A stretch of DNA of 32,358 nt from an uncultured Sulfurimonas sp. Its GTDB lineage: Bacteria; Campylobacterota; Campylobacteria; Campylobacterales; Sulfurimonadaceae. The notes under the pieces were generated by a model. The model searched no databases. It was given only the letters and a program-made list of their open reading frames with translations, and was not told where the DNA came from. The position numbers and the translations under genes are program-made. The stretch is taken from NCBI GenBank assembly GCA_937900945.1, contig CALCGG010000009.1:1-32358 (forward strand). The letters are read 5' to 3'. Shown here piece by piece: positions 14,904 to 24,081 of this stretch; position 1 is the first letter of the stretch, and every line of letters begins with the position of its first letter.

Positions 14904-17159
14904 ATGAATAATTTGATTAATTTTAAAATTGACGGTATCTCAGTAGAAGCTAAAAAAGGCGAGACTATTTTAACTGTAGCCCGCAGACATGATATCTACA
15001 TACCTACTATGTGTTATATCTCAAAAACTACACCTTGTGCATCATGTCGCATGTGTGTTGTTGAGGCTAAGGGAGTCGAGGGTTTTGTACTTTCTTGTAA
15101 CACTCCACCAACTCAAGGTATTGAGATTACAACCAACACGGCAGAGCTTGAAAAAGAACGAACAAATATCATGAAACTTTATGATGTCAACCATCCTTTG
15201 GAATGTGGTGTTTGTGACAAATCAGGCGAATGTGACTTACAAAATAAAACTTTAGAGTTCGGTGTATCAAGCCAAAATTTTACAGCTCGTGATCAATCTC
15301 GTAAAATAGAGGATTGGGGACTCATTAGTTATGACCCCTCTTTATGTATTTTATGTGAAAAATGTGTTCATGTATGTAATGAAGTGATTGGTGATGATGC
15401 CATAGATGTTAAATTTGGCGGATACAGTTCAACTATCATCCCTAAAAATGCTGACACTCTTGATTGTACTTTTTGTGGGGAATGTATAGCTGTTTGCCCT
15501 GTTGGCGCATTAATCAGTTCTGACTTTAAATATAGCGCAAATGCGTGGGAACTTACAAGTATACCGGCTACATGTGCTCATTGTTCTGCAGGCTGTCCAC
15601 TGGAATATGAGACTAAATACTCCGGTATTGACAATGGCTCAGAGTCTATTTTTAGAGTGAAGAACAATTTTGAATTTACATCTTTATGCGGAGCAGGACG
15701 TTTTGGTTTTGACTTTGATAATCATGCTCCAAAAAGTGAGAACGCTTTCACTAATGCTGTAACGGCAGTTAAAGGGGCAAAAGCTATCCGTTTTTCTTCT
15801 ATGATTACAAATGAAGAAGCACATACTTTAGAACTTTTAAAAGAGAAACTTGGAATCAAACTGTTCAACGAAGATGCAAGAAAATTTCAGGATTTTATGA
15901 ACTCTTACAGCAGTATAAGCGGTAAAAAACATCATAGTGGTTCACTTGATGCAATCAAGCAAGCTGACGCAGTAATTGTGATAGGCAGTAGGATTTCTAC
16001 TGATAATCCTGGTGTGAGATATGCAATAACGACTGCAAGAAAACATAATGGTGCCAAAATAGTTTATGCTCATCCAATAGAAGATACTTTACTTAAAAAT
16101 ACTGCAACACAGTTTTTAAAGTATGAAGTTGGAACGGAAGAGGGTGTTTTAGCACTTATAGCAGATGCGATTTTAAAAGAGGCTGATTTATCTGATAGAG
16201 AAAGAGCTTTCTTTAATGATTTAGATTTAGGTTATCTCGCAGCTGAGAGCAACATTGGTGACGAAGAGATAGCACTCATGATGAAATCATTTGCAAGAGC
16301 TAAAAATAAAGTGCTGGTAGTTGGAAATGATTTAATGGCGCATGAACGCTCACGCAATATTGCCAAACTCTCCGCTATGATTGAAAAATACAGCCCATTT
16401 TCATTGGTTGTTATACCAAGTGAAGTCAATACACTTGGAGTCTCTTTGATTAACAGCTTAGATGTTGATGAAGAGATGGCTGACAATGTTGTTGGCTATA
16501 ATGAAAAAGGTAACTTTGTAATCTCATCTTTAGAGTTTGCAAATTTATCGATACCATCTTTAAATCAGCAGGAGGGAACTTTTGTCAGCATTGACAACAG
16601 AGTTCTTCCAACAAATGTTGCTCTTTCATTTGATGGCTATACACTCAATGATATTGCCTTGGCATGCGGTGTTAAGACAAAAAATACAGTTGAGTATACG
16701 AAAATGTTAAGCAGTGCTTCTGGATTTAAAAATAGAGAATTTGATTCTTTAGAAAACTTTTTATCTCCGTATGGTGATGACAACAGAGGCTACTTGCTTG
16801 ATGAAGTCACATGTGCGATGAATGGTGAACTTGAAGAGATTGGAGATTTACCAGAATTTAACGGTACTGTTATCTATCATTCAAATCCGGTATTACAATT
16901 TAATGCATATACAAACAAAACAAAGCAGTTAGAAAAAGATAATACACTTAAGGGTTCAGCTCAATTTGCTGCAGCTGCGAGAATTTCTGATGGTGATAAA
17001 ATCGAAATATCATTTGGTTCAAGAGTTATTCAAAGAGAATTTAAATTGGACAACAGCCTCAAAGGTACCGTTGCCTTGAATCCTACATTTGATAATAGAG
17101 TGGATGCAAGTAGATACAGATTTGAAAAATCCAAAATAGTGAGGGTAATACATGAATAA
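14904..17159 (+). CDS. nuoG: Complex I subunit G, first copy
   Basis: 751-residue iron-sulfur subunit. The ATG at 14904 follows GGGGAGGGA; a longer frame to 14838 would overlap the previous gene without reason. Cluster motifs run in order: [2Fe-2S] ligands C37, C48, C51, C65; His-ligated N5 type H97, C101, C104, C110; two ferredoxin-like blocks C148/C151/C154/C158 and C188/C191/C194/C198; and an N7-like set C224, C227, C231, C262. The rest is a molybdopterin-oxidoreductase-like domain without cofactor, as in other NuoG. It carries electrons from the input module to NuoI and NuoB. It overlaps the second copy by eight bases. Both copies belong to one transcription unit. Confidence 0.94.
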   Translation: MNNLINFKIDGISVEAKKGETILTVARRHDIYIPTMCYISKTTPCASCRMCVVEAKGVEGFVLSCNTPPTQGIEITTNTAELEKERTNIMKLYDVNHPLECGVCDKSGECDLQNKTLEFGVSSQNFTARDQSRKIEDWGLISYDPSLCILCEKCVHVCNEVIGDDAIDVKFGGYSSTIIPKNADTLDCTFCGECIAVCPVGALISSDFKYSANAWELTSIPATCAHCSAGCPLEYETKYSGIDNGSESIFRVKNNFEFTSLCGAGRFGFDFDNHAPKSENAFTNAVTAVKGAKAIRFSSMITNEEAHTLELLKEKLGIKLFNEDARKFQDFMNSYSSISGKKHHSGSLDAIKQADAVIVIGSRISTDNPGVRYAITTARKHNGAKIVYAHPIEDTLLKNTATQFLKYEVGTEEGVLALIADAILKEADLSDRERAFFNDLDLGYLAAESNIGDEEIALMMKSFARAKNKVLVVGNDLMAHERSRNIAKLSAMIEKYSPFSLVVIPSEVNTLGVSLINSLDVDEEMADNVVGYNEKGNFVISSLEFANLSIPSLNQQEGTFVSIDNRVLPTNVALSFDGYTLNDIALACGVKTKNTVEYTKMLSSASGFKNREFDSLENFLSPYGDDNRGYLLDEVTCAMNGELEEIGDLPEFNGTVIYHSNPVLQFNAYTNKTKQLEKDNTLKGSAQFAAAARISDGDKIEISFGSRVIQREFKLDNSLKGTVALNPTFDNRVDASRYRFEKSKIVRVIHE

Positions 17160-19641
17160 AATTACTGTAAATATTGATGGAAAAGATGTTCAAACGCAAG
17201 AGGGTGAGTATATATTAAATGCTGCCCGTGCGAATGATATTTTTATTCCAGCTATCTGTTATTTAACGAGATGTAGTCCTACGCTAGCGTGTCGTCTATG
17301 TCTTGTAGAAGCTGACGGTAAACAAGTGTATGCTTGTAATGCAAAAGCTAAAGATGGCATGAACATAACGACTACAACTGCAACGATTGAGTCTGAGAGA
17401 CGGGCAATCATGGAAGTCTATGATGTAAATCATCCTCTTCAATGTGGTGTTTGTGATCAATCCGGTGAGTGTGAATTACAAAACTATACACTCGAGATAG
17501 GTGTAGATTCTCAAAATTATTCTATTAAAGATGTTGAGAGAAGCTCTCATGATTGGGGACATATTCAATATAACTCAGGTTTATGTATCGTATGTGAAAG
17601 ATGTGTAACTGCTTGTAAAGATATGATTGGTGACAACTCTCTTAAAACTATAGCTCGTGGTGCAGATGCACTTGACGCTGGTTTTAAAGAAGCAATGCCA
17701 AAAGATGCCTATGCTATGTGGAATAAATTAAATAAGTCCCTAATAGGTCTTACTAATGGTACAGATGTACTCGATTGTACCTCTTGTGGAGAGTGTGCTT
17801 CTGTTTGTCCTGTTGGAGCTTTAGTCGATACTCATTTCGTATACAAATCAAATGCTTGGGAACTAAAGCAAATTCCGGCTACATGTGGGCATTGTTCTGC
17901 AGGATGTCAAATATCTTATGATGTGAAACACAACAGCATAGAAAATCCGGAAGATAAAATCTACCGTGTTATGAATGAATGGAACTATGTTTCACTTTGT
18001 GGTGCCGGCAGATACGGATTTGATTATCAAAATGCTGGTGTCAGTAAAAATGAAGAGTCCTTTAACAAAGCAATTGAAGCCTTTAAAAAAGCGGATACTA
18101 TTAAATTTACTTCAACTATCACAAATGAAGAAGCACTAATTTTAGAGAAGTTAAAAGAGAAGTTTGGATATAAGTTAGTAAATAATGAAGCTTTTGCTTT
18201 CCAGAAATTCTTACACGATTATTCAGATATAAGCGCTACCCGTCTTTATGGAAGTGATTTAAAAGAGATGGCTGCGAGCAATTTTATAGTTTCAATTGGT
18301 TCAGCTTTAAAAAGTGATAATCCAAATGCAAGATACTCATTTAACAATTCTTTAACTGTAAATAAAGGTGCAGGTCTTTATTTCCACCCACTAGGTGATC
18401 CAATCATTGACGGTATGGGTAAAAGTATTATGAGTATTGCTCATAAGCCGCTTCAAGAAGAGGCAGTTTTATATCTAATCTTGGATTTATTTGCCGATAA
18501 AGAGAAATTACCATCGGAAATAAGTGATTATTTGGCATCTTTTCATACTAAGAAAATTATAAAAGTTGAAGAGACTATCAAAGAAAAAGTAGTTGAAATT
18601 GTTAAAGAGAAGAAAGTTAACGCGGAGACTGGTGAAGAAGAGGAAGTGGAAGTAGAGAAATCTAAAATGGTTCCTAAAATTATAACTAAAGAGGTAGAAG
18701 TTGATGATAACAGACTTCTATCTTTGGTTGGCGCACCTGAAAACTTCACAGAAAGCTTAGAAAAGTTTTTAGGTAAAAAAGACTCTTTCTGTTTAGTTGT
18801 CGGACCAGATTTATATACTCATCCAAACTCTAAAAACCTTGCAAGATTGGTTGCTTTAGTTGAAAAATACAGCGAGTTTAAACTTGTTATGATTCCAACT
18901 TTAACAAATTCTCTTGGAGTTTCTTTAATTAATGAGCTCTCTAAAGAAGATGGCAAGTACACTATAGGCTATAATACTAAAGGTGACTTCACATTATCAG
19001 CTTTAGGTGATGGAGATTTAGATATGCCGGCAATAAACCAGCAAGAAGGTACTCTTACCTCGATTAATAAAAGAGTAAACCCTACAAATGCTGCTATTGG
19101 GTATGGCGGATATGAGCTCAATGATATTGCAGTTGCGTTGGGATTACAAGCTGATAATACGATTGAATATACTAAAGAGTTGCCAACATCTAAAGGTTTT
19201 AAGGCTGAAGCGTTTGATTCTCTGCCTGATTACTACACAAATGCAGGTGAAGAGATGCGTGGATATCAACTGAAAAATATGGGCAGAAGAGTCTCCAGTG
19301 ATGAGAGTGTTGAGAAAATTGATGAAGCACTAACAATTTCTGGAAACTTAATCTATCTTGCTAATCCAGTGAGACAGTTTAGTGAGTTTACAAATAAAGC
19401 TACAAACCTTGATGAGGTTAGCGGTATCTATATGAGTGAAGAGTTTTTAAGCAACTCTGAATTCAATGTAGGTGATAAAGTAAAAGTTAAGAGTGAGAAT
19501 GGTGAGTTAATAGCTAATATAGTAAGTGATAATAAAATCACTGGAGATATAGCAGTAATTCCAACTTTTGATTCTAAATTAAATTCAGAGGCCCTGTTTA
19601 ACGGTTATCGTTTTGCTTCAGCTTCGATAGAAAAGGTGTAA
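17152..19641 (+). CDS. nuoG: Complex I subunit G, second copy with charged insert
   Basis: 829 residues, paralogous to the preceding gene along its whole length. The same cluster ligands are intact: C36, C47, C50, C62; H94, C98, C101, C107; C145, C148, C151, C155; C209, C212, C215, C219; and the N7-like C245, C248, C252, C283. Two inserts distinguish it: residues ~171-203 between the two ferredoxin-like blocks, and ~469-519, a Lys/Glu/Val-rich repetitive stretch (EETIKEKVVEIVKEKK, then EEEEVEVEKSK) probably forming an exposed coiled or beta-hairpin arm. The frame is uninterrupted, so neither insert is a frameshift. A purine-rich GAGGGTAA precedes the ATG inside the first copy. It may be a second electron entry point or extend the same wire. 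Confidence 0.92.
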   Translation: MNKITVNIDGKDVQTQEGEYILNAARANDIFIPAICYLTRCSPTLACRLCLVEADGKQVYACNAKAKDGMNITTTTATIESERRAIMEVYDVNHPLQCGVCDQSGECELQNYTLEIGVDSQNYSIKDVERSSHDWGHIQYNSGLCIVCERCVTACKDMIGDNSLKTIARGADALDAGFKEAMPKDAYAMWNKLNKSLIGLTNGTDVLDCTSCGECASVCPVGALVDTHFVYKSNAWELKQIPATCGHCSAGCQISYDVKHNSIENPEDKIYRVMNEWNYVSLCGAGRYGFDYQNAGVSKNEESFNKAIEAFKKADTIKFTSTITNEEALILEKLKEKFGYKLVNNEAFAFQKFLHDYSDISATRLYGSDLKEMAASNFIVSIGSALKSDNPNARYSFNNSLTVNKGAGLYFHPLGDPIIDGMGKSIMSIAHKPLQEEAVLYLILDLFADKEKLPSEISDYLASFHTKKIIKVEETIKEKVVEIVKEKKVNAETGEEEEVEVEKSKMVPKIITKEVEVDDNRLLSLVGAPENFTESLEKFLGKKDSFCLVVGPDLYTHPNSKNLARLVALVEKYSEFKLVMIPTLTNSLGVSLINELSKEDGKYTIGYNTKGDFTLSALGDGDLDMPAINQQEGTLTSINKRVNPTNAAIGYGGYELNDIAVALGLQADNTIEYTKELPTSKGFKAEAFDSLPDYYTNAGEEMRGYQLKNMGRRVSSDESVEKIDEALTISGNLIYLANPVRQFSEFTNKATNLDEVSGIYMSEEFLSNSEFNVGDKVKVKSENGELIANIVSDNKITGDIAVIPTFDSKLNSEALFNGYRFASASIEKV

Positions 19642-19644
19642 TAT

Positions 19645-20634
19645 ATGGATACAGCATATTTAATTGAGACAATCATAAAAGTCGTTGTAGTTTTACTCAT
19701 ATTTTCTGCATTAGCGGGGATTGGGACTTATTTTGAAAGAAAAGTTCTTGCATTTATGCAACGTCGTTTAGGACCAATGTATGTTGGACCTTTTGGGCTG
19801 TTGCAAGTTGCGGCTGATGGTGTAAAACTATTCACAAAAGAGGATATTGTTCCTACCAATGTAGTAGCAAAAGTATTTAAAATTGCACCGGTAATCACTG
19901 CAGCAACTGCATTTATGGCTGCTGCTGCGATACCTTTTTTACCTCAGTTTACACTCTTTGGATATACAGTGCATCCAATAGTCGCTGATATCAACATCGG
20001 TATTCTTTATATTCTTGGTATTATGGGTATTGGTCTGTATGGTCCTCTTCTTGGCGGTATGGCTTCGGCAAATAAGTTTTCACTTCTTTCAGCTGCAAGA
20101 ACTGCAGCTGTTTTCATATCTTATGAAGTTGTGACTGGTTTGTCACTTTTAGCTCCTATTATGATGGTTGGTTCATTATCTCTGATTGATTTTAATGAGT
20201 ATCAAGCTGGTGGAATAGGTGATTGGATTATTTGGTCTCAGCCTGTTGCTTTTGTTCTGTTTTGGATCGCTGCATTTGCTGAAACTGGTCGTACACCATT
20301 TCACTTAATTGCGAATGATCATGAGATCATTGATGGTTTTGGTACAGAGTACTCTGGTATGAGATGGGGTCTTTTCTTCATCGGTGAGTATGCCAACATG
20401 TTCTTTATCTCATTTGTTATCCCTTTAATTTTCTTAGGTGGATACGGAGATGGAAGTTTTCTCGGTGCTTTAGGACTGCTTGGAAAAATGGCATTTTTCT
20501 TTTTCTTTTTCTTATGGACAAGAGCTGCTTGGCCAGATGTAAGACCAGATCAGCTCATGTGGTTGTGTTGGAAAGTATTAATGCCATTAGCTGTGATAAA
20601 TATTGTTATCACTGGCCTAGTGATGATGTTTTAA
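19645..20634 (+). CDS. nuoH: Complex I subunit H
   Basis: 329-residue integral membrane protein with about eight helices that builds the quinone channel and the first proton path next to NuoA, J and K. Signatures ERKVLAFMQRRLGPMYVGP (about 31-49) and AETGRTPFHL plus EYSGMRWGLFFIGEYANM in the cytoplasmic loop are intact, including the conserved Glu residues. Shine-Dalgarno AAGGTG lies before the ATG. Three bases separate it from nuoG copy two. Confidence 0.97.
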   Translation: MDTAYLIETIIKVVVVLLIFSALAGIGTYFERKVLAFMQRRLGPMYVGPFGLLQVAADGVKLFTKEDIVPTNVVAKVFKIAPVITAATAFMAAAAIPFLPQFTLFGYTVHPIVADINIGILYILGIMGIGLYGPLLGGMASANKFSLLSAARTAAVFISYEVVTGLSLLAPIMMVGSLSLIDFNEYQAGGIGDWIIWSQPVAFVLFWIAAFAETGRTPFHLIANDHEIIDGFGTEYSGMRWGLFFIGEYANMFFISFVIPLIFLGGYGDGSFLGALGLLGKMAFFFFFFLWTRAAWPDVRPDQLMWLCWKVLMPLAVINIVITGLVMMF

Positions 20635-20644
20635 GGGGATATGA

Positions 20645-21259
20645 ATGAAAAATGAGCAATTTAATAACAGAGATGTTAGTGATAGCTACTTCTTAGTAGA
20701 TATACCAGACTATCCGACGGATGGCTGGGGTAAATTTACAAGAGTAGTTAAAAGAACTTTCAGAGGTGAACTTTTTGTTGGCCTTTGGGTTGTTTTAAGA
20801 GAGATGATTAAGTTTGACATTCATACTGTTCAATATCCTCTGGAAAAGATGCCGATTGGTCCACGATACCGTGCTGTTCATGAGATGAAAAGATTATGGG
20901 AATCTGGAACTGAGAGATGTATCGGCTGTGGGTTATGCGAAAAGATTTGTATCTCTAACTGTATTCAAATGGATACTAAAATAGATGAAAATTCTCGTAA
21001 AGAAGTAAGCGAATATAGTATTAATCTAGGTCGTTGTATCTTTTGTGGTTACTGTGCTGAAGTTTGTCCGGAACTTGCTATTACTCATGGCGGTCGTTAT
21101 GAGAATGGAAGTGAACAAAGAGAACACTTTGTCATGTATGAAGATATGTTAACACCAATTGACGCTCTTAAAGCTGGAAAGCAGTTAGAGTTTGAAGGTT
21201 TTGGTGCTATTACACCACATGAAGATGAGCGTGTTAAAAAAACACCTCTATCGTATTAA
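20645..21259 (+). CDS. nuoI: Complex I subunit I (N6a/N6b clusters)
   Basis: 204-residue peripheral protein carrying two [4Fe-4S] clusters that pass electrons from NuoG to NuoB. First block CIGCGLCEKIC (C92, C95, C98, C102), second CIFCGYCAEVCPE (C131, C134, C137, C141). The fourth Cys of block one is followed by Ile rather than the common Pro, and an additional C106 lies four residues on. An amphipathic N-terminal segment (about 35-55) fits the membrane-associated helices of the family. Preceded by AGGGGATATGA. Length is slightly above the usual because of a C-terminal tail. Confidence 0.96.
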   Translation: MKNEQFNNRDVSDSYFLVDIPDYPTDGWGKFTRVVKRTFRGELFVGLWVVLREMIKFDIHTVQYPLEKMPIGPRYRAVHEMKRLWESGTERCIGCGLCEKICISNCIQMDTKIDENSRKEVSEYSINLGRCIFCGYCAEVCPELAITHGGRYENGSEQREHFVMYEDMLTPIDALKAGKQLEFEGFGAITPHEDERVKKTPLSY

Positions 21260-21270
21260 GGAGTTAGGTT

Positions 21271-21846
21271 ATGTTTGAAGCAATTGCTTTTTATCTTTTC
21301 GCATTTTTAACAATTTCGATGTTTTATATAGCGGTTACAACATCTCAGGCACTCTATGCTTTATCAGCAATAGCCGCAGGCATGTTGTTTATATCGGCAT
21401 TTTTCTTTATTCTGGGTGCTGACTTTTTGGGAGCAGTTCAGATAATTGTTTATTCTGGTGCTGTTATGGCTCTTTATGCATTTGGTATGATGTTCTTTGA
21501 TACTACTCGAGAAGTAAAAGAGAAGCATGGTAACAGCATGATAGTTATTGGCTTAAGTTCATTGGCTGCAATTATGGTTGTTGTTATTTTTGCTGCTCCA
21601 ATAGTATCTAGTAATATTACAGCTTTATATCCTGTTGTAGATGGTGTCGGTAATACACAAGCAGTCGGTATGGTATTGTTTACTAAATATCTTGTTCCGT
21701 TTGAAGTTGCCGCTGTTATGTTACTGGTCGCTATGATTGCCGGAATTGTTTTAGCTGGTAAAAAAATGGATCTTTCTTTAACACTTATGAGCGATGCTGA
21801 AATAAAAGATTTAAGAGAAGATCAAAACAAAAAGGTGCTTTCATGA
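21271..21846 (+). CDS. nuoJ: Complex I subunit J
   Basis: 191-residue membrane subunit with five hydrophobic helices. The conserved third helix QIIVYSGAVMALYAFGMMFF, which includes the pi-bulge region tied to proton coupling, is present near residues 66-85. The C-terminal tail is charged and cytoplasmic. Shine-Dalgarno AAGGAG is seven bases before the ATG. The end overlaps nuoK by four bases. Confidence 0.94.
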   Translation: MFEAIAFYLFAFLTISMFYIAVTTSQALYALSAIAAGMLFISAFFFILGADFLGAVQIIVYSGAVMALYAFGMMFFDTTREVKEKHGNSMIVIGLSSLAAIMVVVIFAAPIVSSNITALYPVVDGVGNTQAVGMVLFTKYLVPFEVAAVMLLVAMIAGIVLAGKKMDLSLTLMSDAEIKDLREDQNKKVLS

Positions 21847-22151
21847 TGGAAATAGGACTTAATCACTACTTAGCACTTTCAGCTATCCTTTTTGCGATTG
21901 GTCTGATTGGTGTAATGCGTAGAAAAAATCTTCTTTTATTGTTCTTGGCAACAGAGATATTGCTAAATTCTGTAAATGTTGCTTTTGCTGCGATTTCGCA
22001 TTACTACGGTGACTTAACTGGTCAGATGTTTGCATTTTTTGTTATTGCAATCGCTGCATCAGAGGTCGCTGTGGGACTTGGTTTACTTATTGTATGGCAT
22101 AAACGCCACGGAAATATAGACTTAGATAATATGTCAACGATGAGAGGATAG
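21843..22151 (+). CDS. nuoK: Complex I subunit K
   Basis: 102-residue membrane subunit with three helices. The two buried Glu residues central to proton transfer are visible, in ATEILLNSVN (helix 2) and ASEVAVGLGLL (helix 3). The C-terminus HKRHGNIDLD follows the family pattern. Two adjacent ATGs (21843, 21846) could start it; the first overlaps the nuoJ stop (ATGA) and is used here. Four bases separate it from nuoL. Confidence 0.95.
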   Translation: MMEIGLNHYLALSAILFAIGLIGVMRRKNLLLLFLATEILLNSVNVAFAAISHYYGDLTGQMFAFFVIAIAASEVAVGLGLLIVWHKRHGNIDLDNMSTMRG

Positions 22152-22155
22152 GCAC

Positions 22156-24078
22156 ATGGAAGTATATTTATATATAGCATTATTTGCTCCACTTGTTGGT
22201 TCGTTGTTTGCAGCACTTTTTACTGCAACTCCAAAGAAGATGTTTACCGGTGTAATTGCCAGTTTATTGATAATATCAGCATTTGTAAGCAGCACTATAC
22301 TTTTAATGTACATATTAAATGGTGGAGAGCCTGTTCAAGTTGAAATGATGACATGGATGGCTACGGGAGACCTTTATATACCATTTGGATTTGTTGTTGA
22401 TCAAGTATCAGTAACAATGATGATGGTTGTTACTCTAGTATCATCTGTTGTACATGTATACTCTGTAGGTTATATGGATCACGATAAAGGCTTTAACAGA
22501 TTCTTCTCTTACCTTTCAGCATTCGTATTTTCAATGATGGTTCTTGTTATGAGTGACAACTTTGCAGGTCTTTTCATTGGTTGGGAAGGTGTTGGTCTTT
22601 GTTCTTGGCTACTTATCGGATTTTGGTATCACAAAGAAAGTGCTACATGGGCAGCTAACGAAGCGTTTATAATGAACCGTATTGCTGACCTTGGAATGCT
22701 TATCGGACTATTCTTGATTTATTGGAATACAGGCACTCTTCAATATACAGAAGCTTTTGCAGCAATGCCAGGCTTAGATACTGAAATATTGGCATGGATG
22801 GGTATTTTCTTATTTATCGGTGCTATGGGTAAATCAGCTCAGTTTCCACTTCATACATGGCTTGCAGATGCAATGGAAGGTCCAACTCCTGTTTCCGCAC
22901 TTATCCATGCGGCTACCATGGTAACTGCTGGTGTATATTTGGTTGTTCGCGCAAATCCTTTGTTTGATTTAATTCCACATGTAGGATTATTTATTGCCAG
23001 TCTTGGTGCATTTGTTGCGCTATTTGCAGCTTCTATGGCGCTTGTTAACCGTGATATGAAAAGAATTATTGCATACTCTACACTTTCACAGTTAGGTTAC
23101 ATGTTCGTAGCAGCTGGGCTTGGCGCTTACTGGGTTGCATTATTTCACCTTATGGCACACGCATTCTTTAAGGCACTTTTATTTCTTGGTGCAGGTAATG
23201 TTATGCATGCTATGCATGATGAGCTTGACCCATTTAAAATGGGTGGACTTAAAAAGCCTATGAAGTGGACATTTATTATGATGACTTTAGCTTCGGTAGC
23301 ACTTGCCGGTATCTATCCTCTTGCAGGTTTCTTCTCGAAAGACTTGATTTTAGAAGTTGCTTTTGTTGATCATCATTATATTTTATATGCTGTATTGTTA
23401 TTTACTGCAGGTTTAACAGCTTTCTATTCATTTAGATTAGTTGCTCTTATCTTCCATGGTGAAGAGAGATATAAACTGTTTGGTATCCATCCACATGAAG
23501 CATATAAGTACATGTTGATAGGAATGAGTCCATTACTGATACTTGCAATTATTGCAGGTTCGTTTAAGATGACATATTTTGAGATGGTAACGGCTCTTCT
23601 GCCGGCTACAGAATATCATATTCACTCTCATTTAACATTTTGGATTATGACAATTGGGACTCAGCTTTTTGTAGCTTCATCAATAGTATATGCATATAAA
23701 AAATATGCTAACAACAAAATAACTGTTCCAGACGGTACATCAAAAATGGAAAATAGTTTTGCATACAAACTACTATTTAACCAATACTATATTCCATATA
23801 TTTATGAAGAGTACTTAGTTAAACCATACAGAGAACTATCAACGATTTTTTGGGAGCAGATTGACCTTAAAATTGTGGATGCAAGTGTGGATGGAATAGC
23901 TGGTATTGTTTATGGTACAGGTGAAAAAACAAGAGCGATGCAGAGTGGTAATTTATCTACTATGCTTAAATGGATGGTAGCTGGTACAGTTGGCTTATTA
24001 TCATTAGCTGTAGTCTTTGGACTTGCAGCTAGATATTCTGATGAAATTATGGCAATTTTATCAGGTTTAGGAGTTTAA
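22156..24078 (+). CDS. nuoL: Complex I subunit L (antiporter-like, long lateral helix)
   Basis: 640-residue membrane subunit, one of three Mrp-antiporter-like proton pumps, at the distal end of the arm. The core signature GWEGVGLCSWLLIGFW gives the conserved Glu of helix 5, and GAMGKSAQFPLHTWLADAM plus PTPVSALIHAATM carry the key Lys and His. The C-terminal ~130 residues contain the region of the lateral amphipathic helix and final anchor helix. Length is normal for bacterial NuoL. Three bases precede nuoM. Confidence 0.97.
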   Translation: MEVYLYIALFAPLVGSLFAALFTATPKKMFTGVIASLLIISAFVSSTILLMYILNGGEPVQVEMMTWMATGDLYIPFGFVVDQVSVTMMMVVTLVSSVVHVYSVGYMDHDKGFNRFFSYLSAFVFSMMVLVMSDNFAGLFIGWEGVGLCSWLLIGFWYHKESATWAANEAFIMNRIADLGMLIGLFLIYWNTGTLQYTEAFAAMPGLDTEILAWMGIFLFIGAMGKSAQFPLHTWLADAMEGPTPVSALIHAATMVTAGVYLVVRANPLFDLIPHVGLFIASLGAFVALFAASMALVNRDMKRIIAYSTLSQLGYMFVAAGLGAYWVALFHLMAHAFFKALLFLGAGNVMHAMHDELDPFKMGGLKKPMKWTFIMMTLASVALAGIYPLAGFFSKDLILEVAFVDHHYILYAVLLFTAGLTAFYSFRLVALIFHGEERYKLFGIHPHEAYKYMLIGMSPLLILAIIAGSFKMTYFEMVTALLPATEYHIHSHLTFWIMTIGTQLFVASSIVYAYKKYANNKITVPDGTSKMENSFAYKLLFNQYYIPYIYEEYLVKPYRELSTIFWEQIDLKIVDASVDGIAGIVYGTGEKTRAMQSGNLSTMLKWMVAGTVGLLSLAVVFGLAARYSDEIMAILSGLGV

Positions 24079-24081
24079 TAG

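Noticed and set aside
18543-18749. Frameshift or pseudogene explanation for the charged region of NuoG copy two
   Set aside because: The frame is uninterrupted and homology to NuoG resumes on both sides, so it is an in-frame insert.
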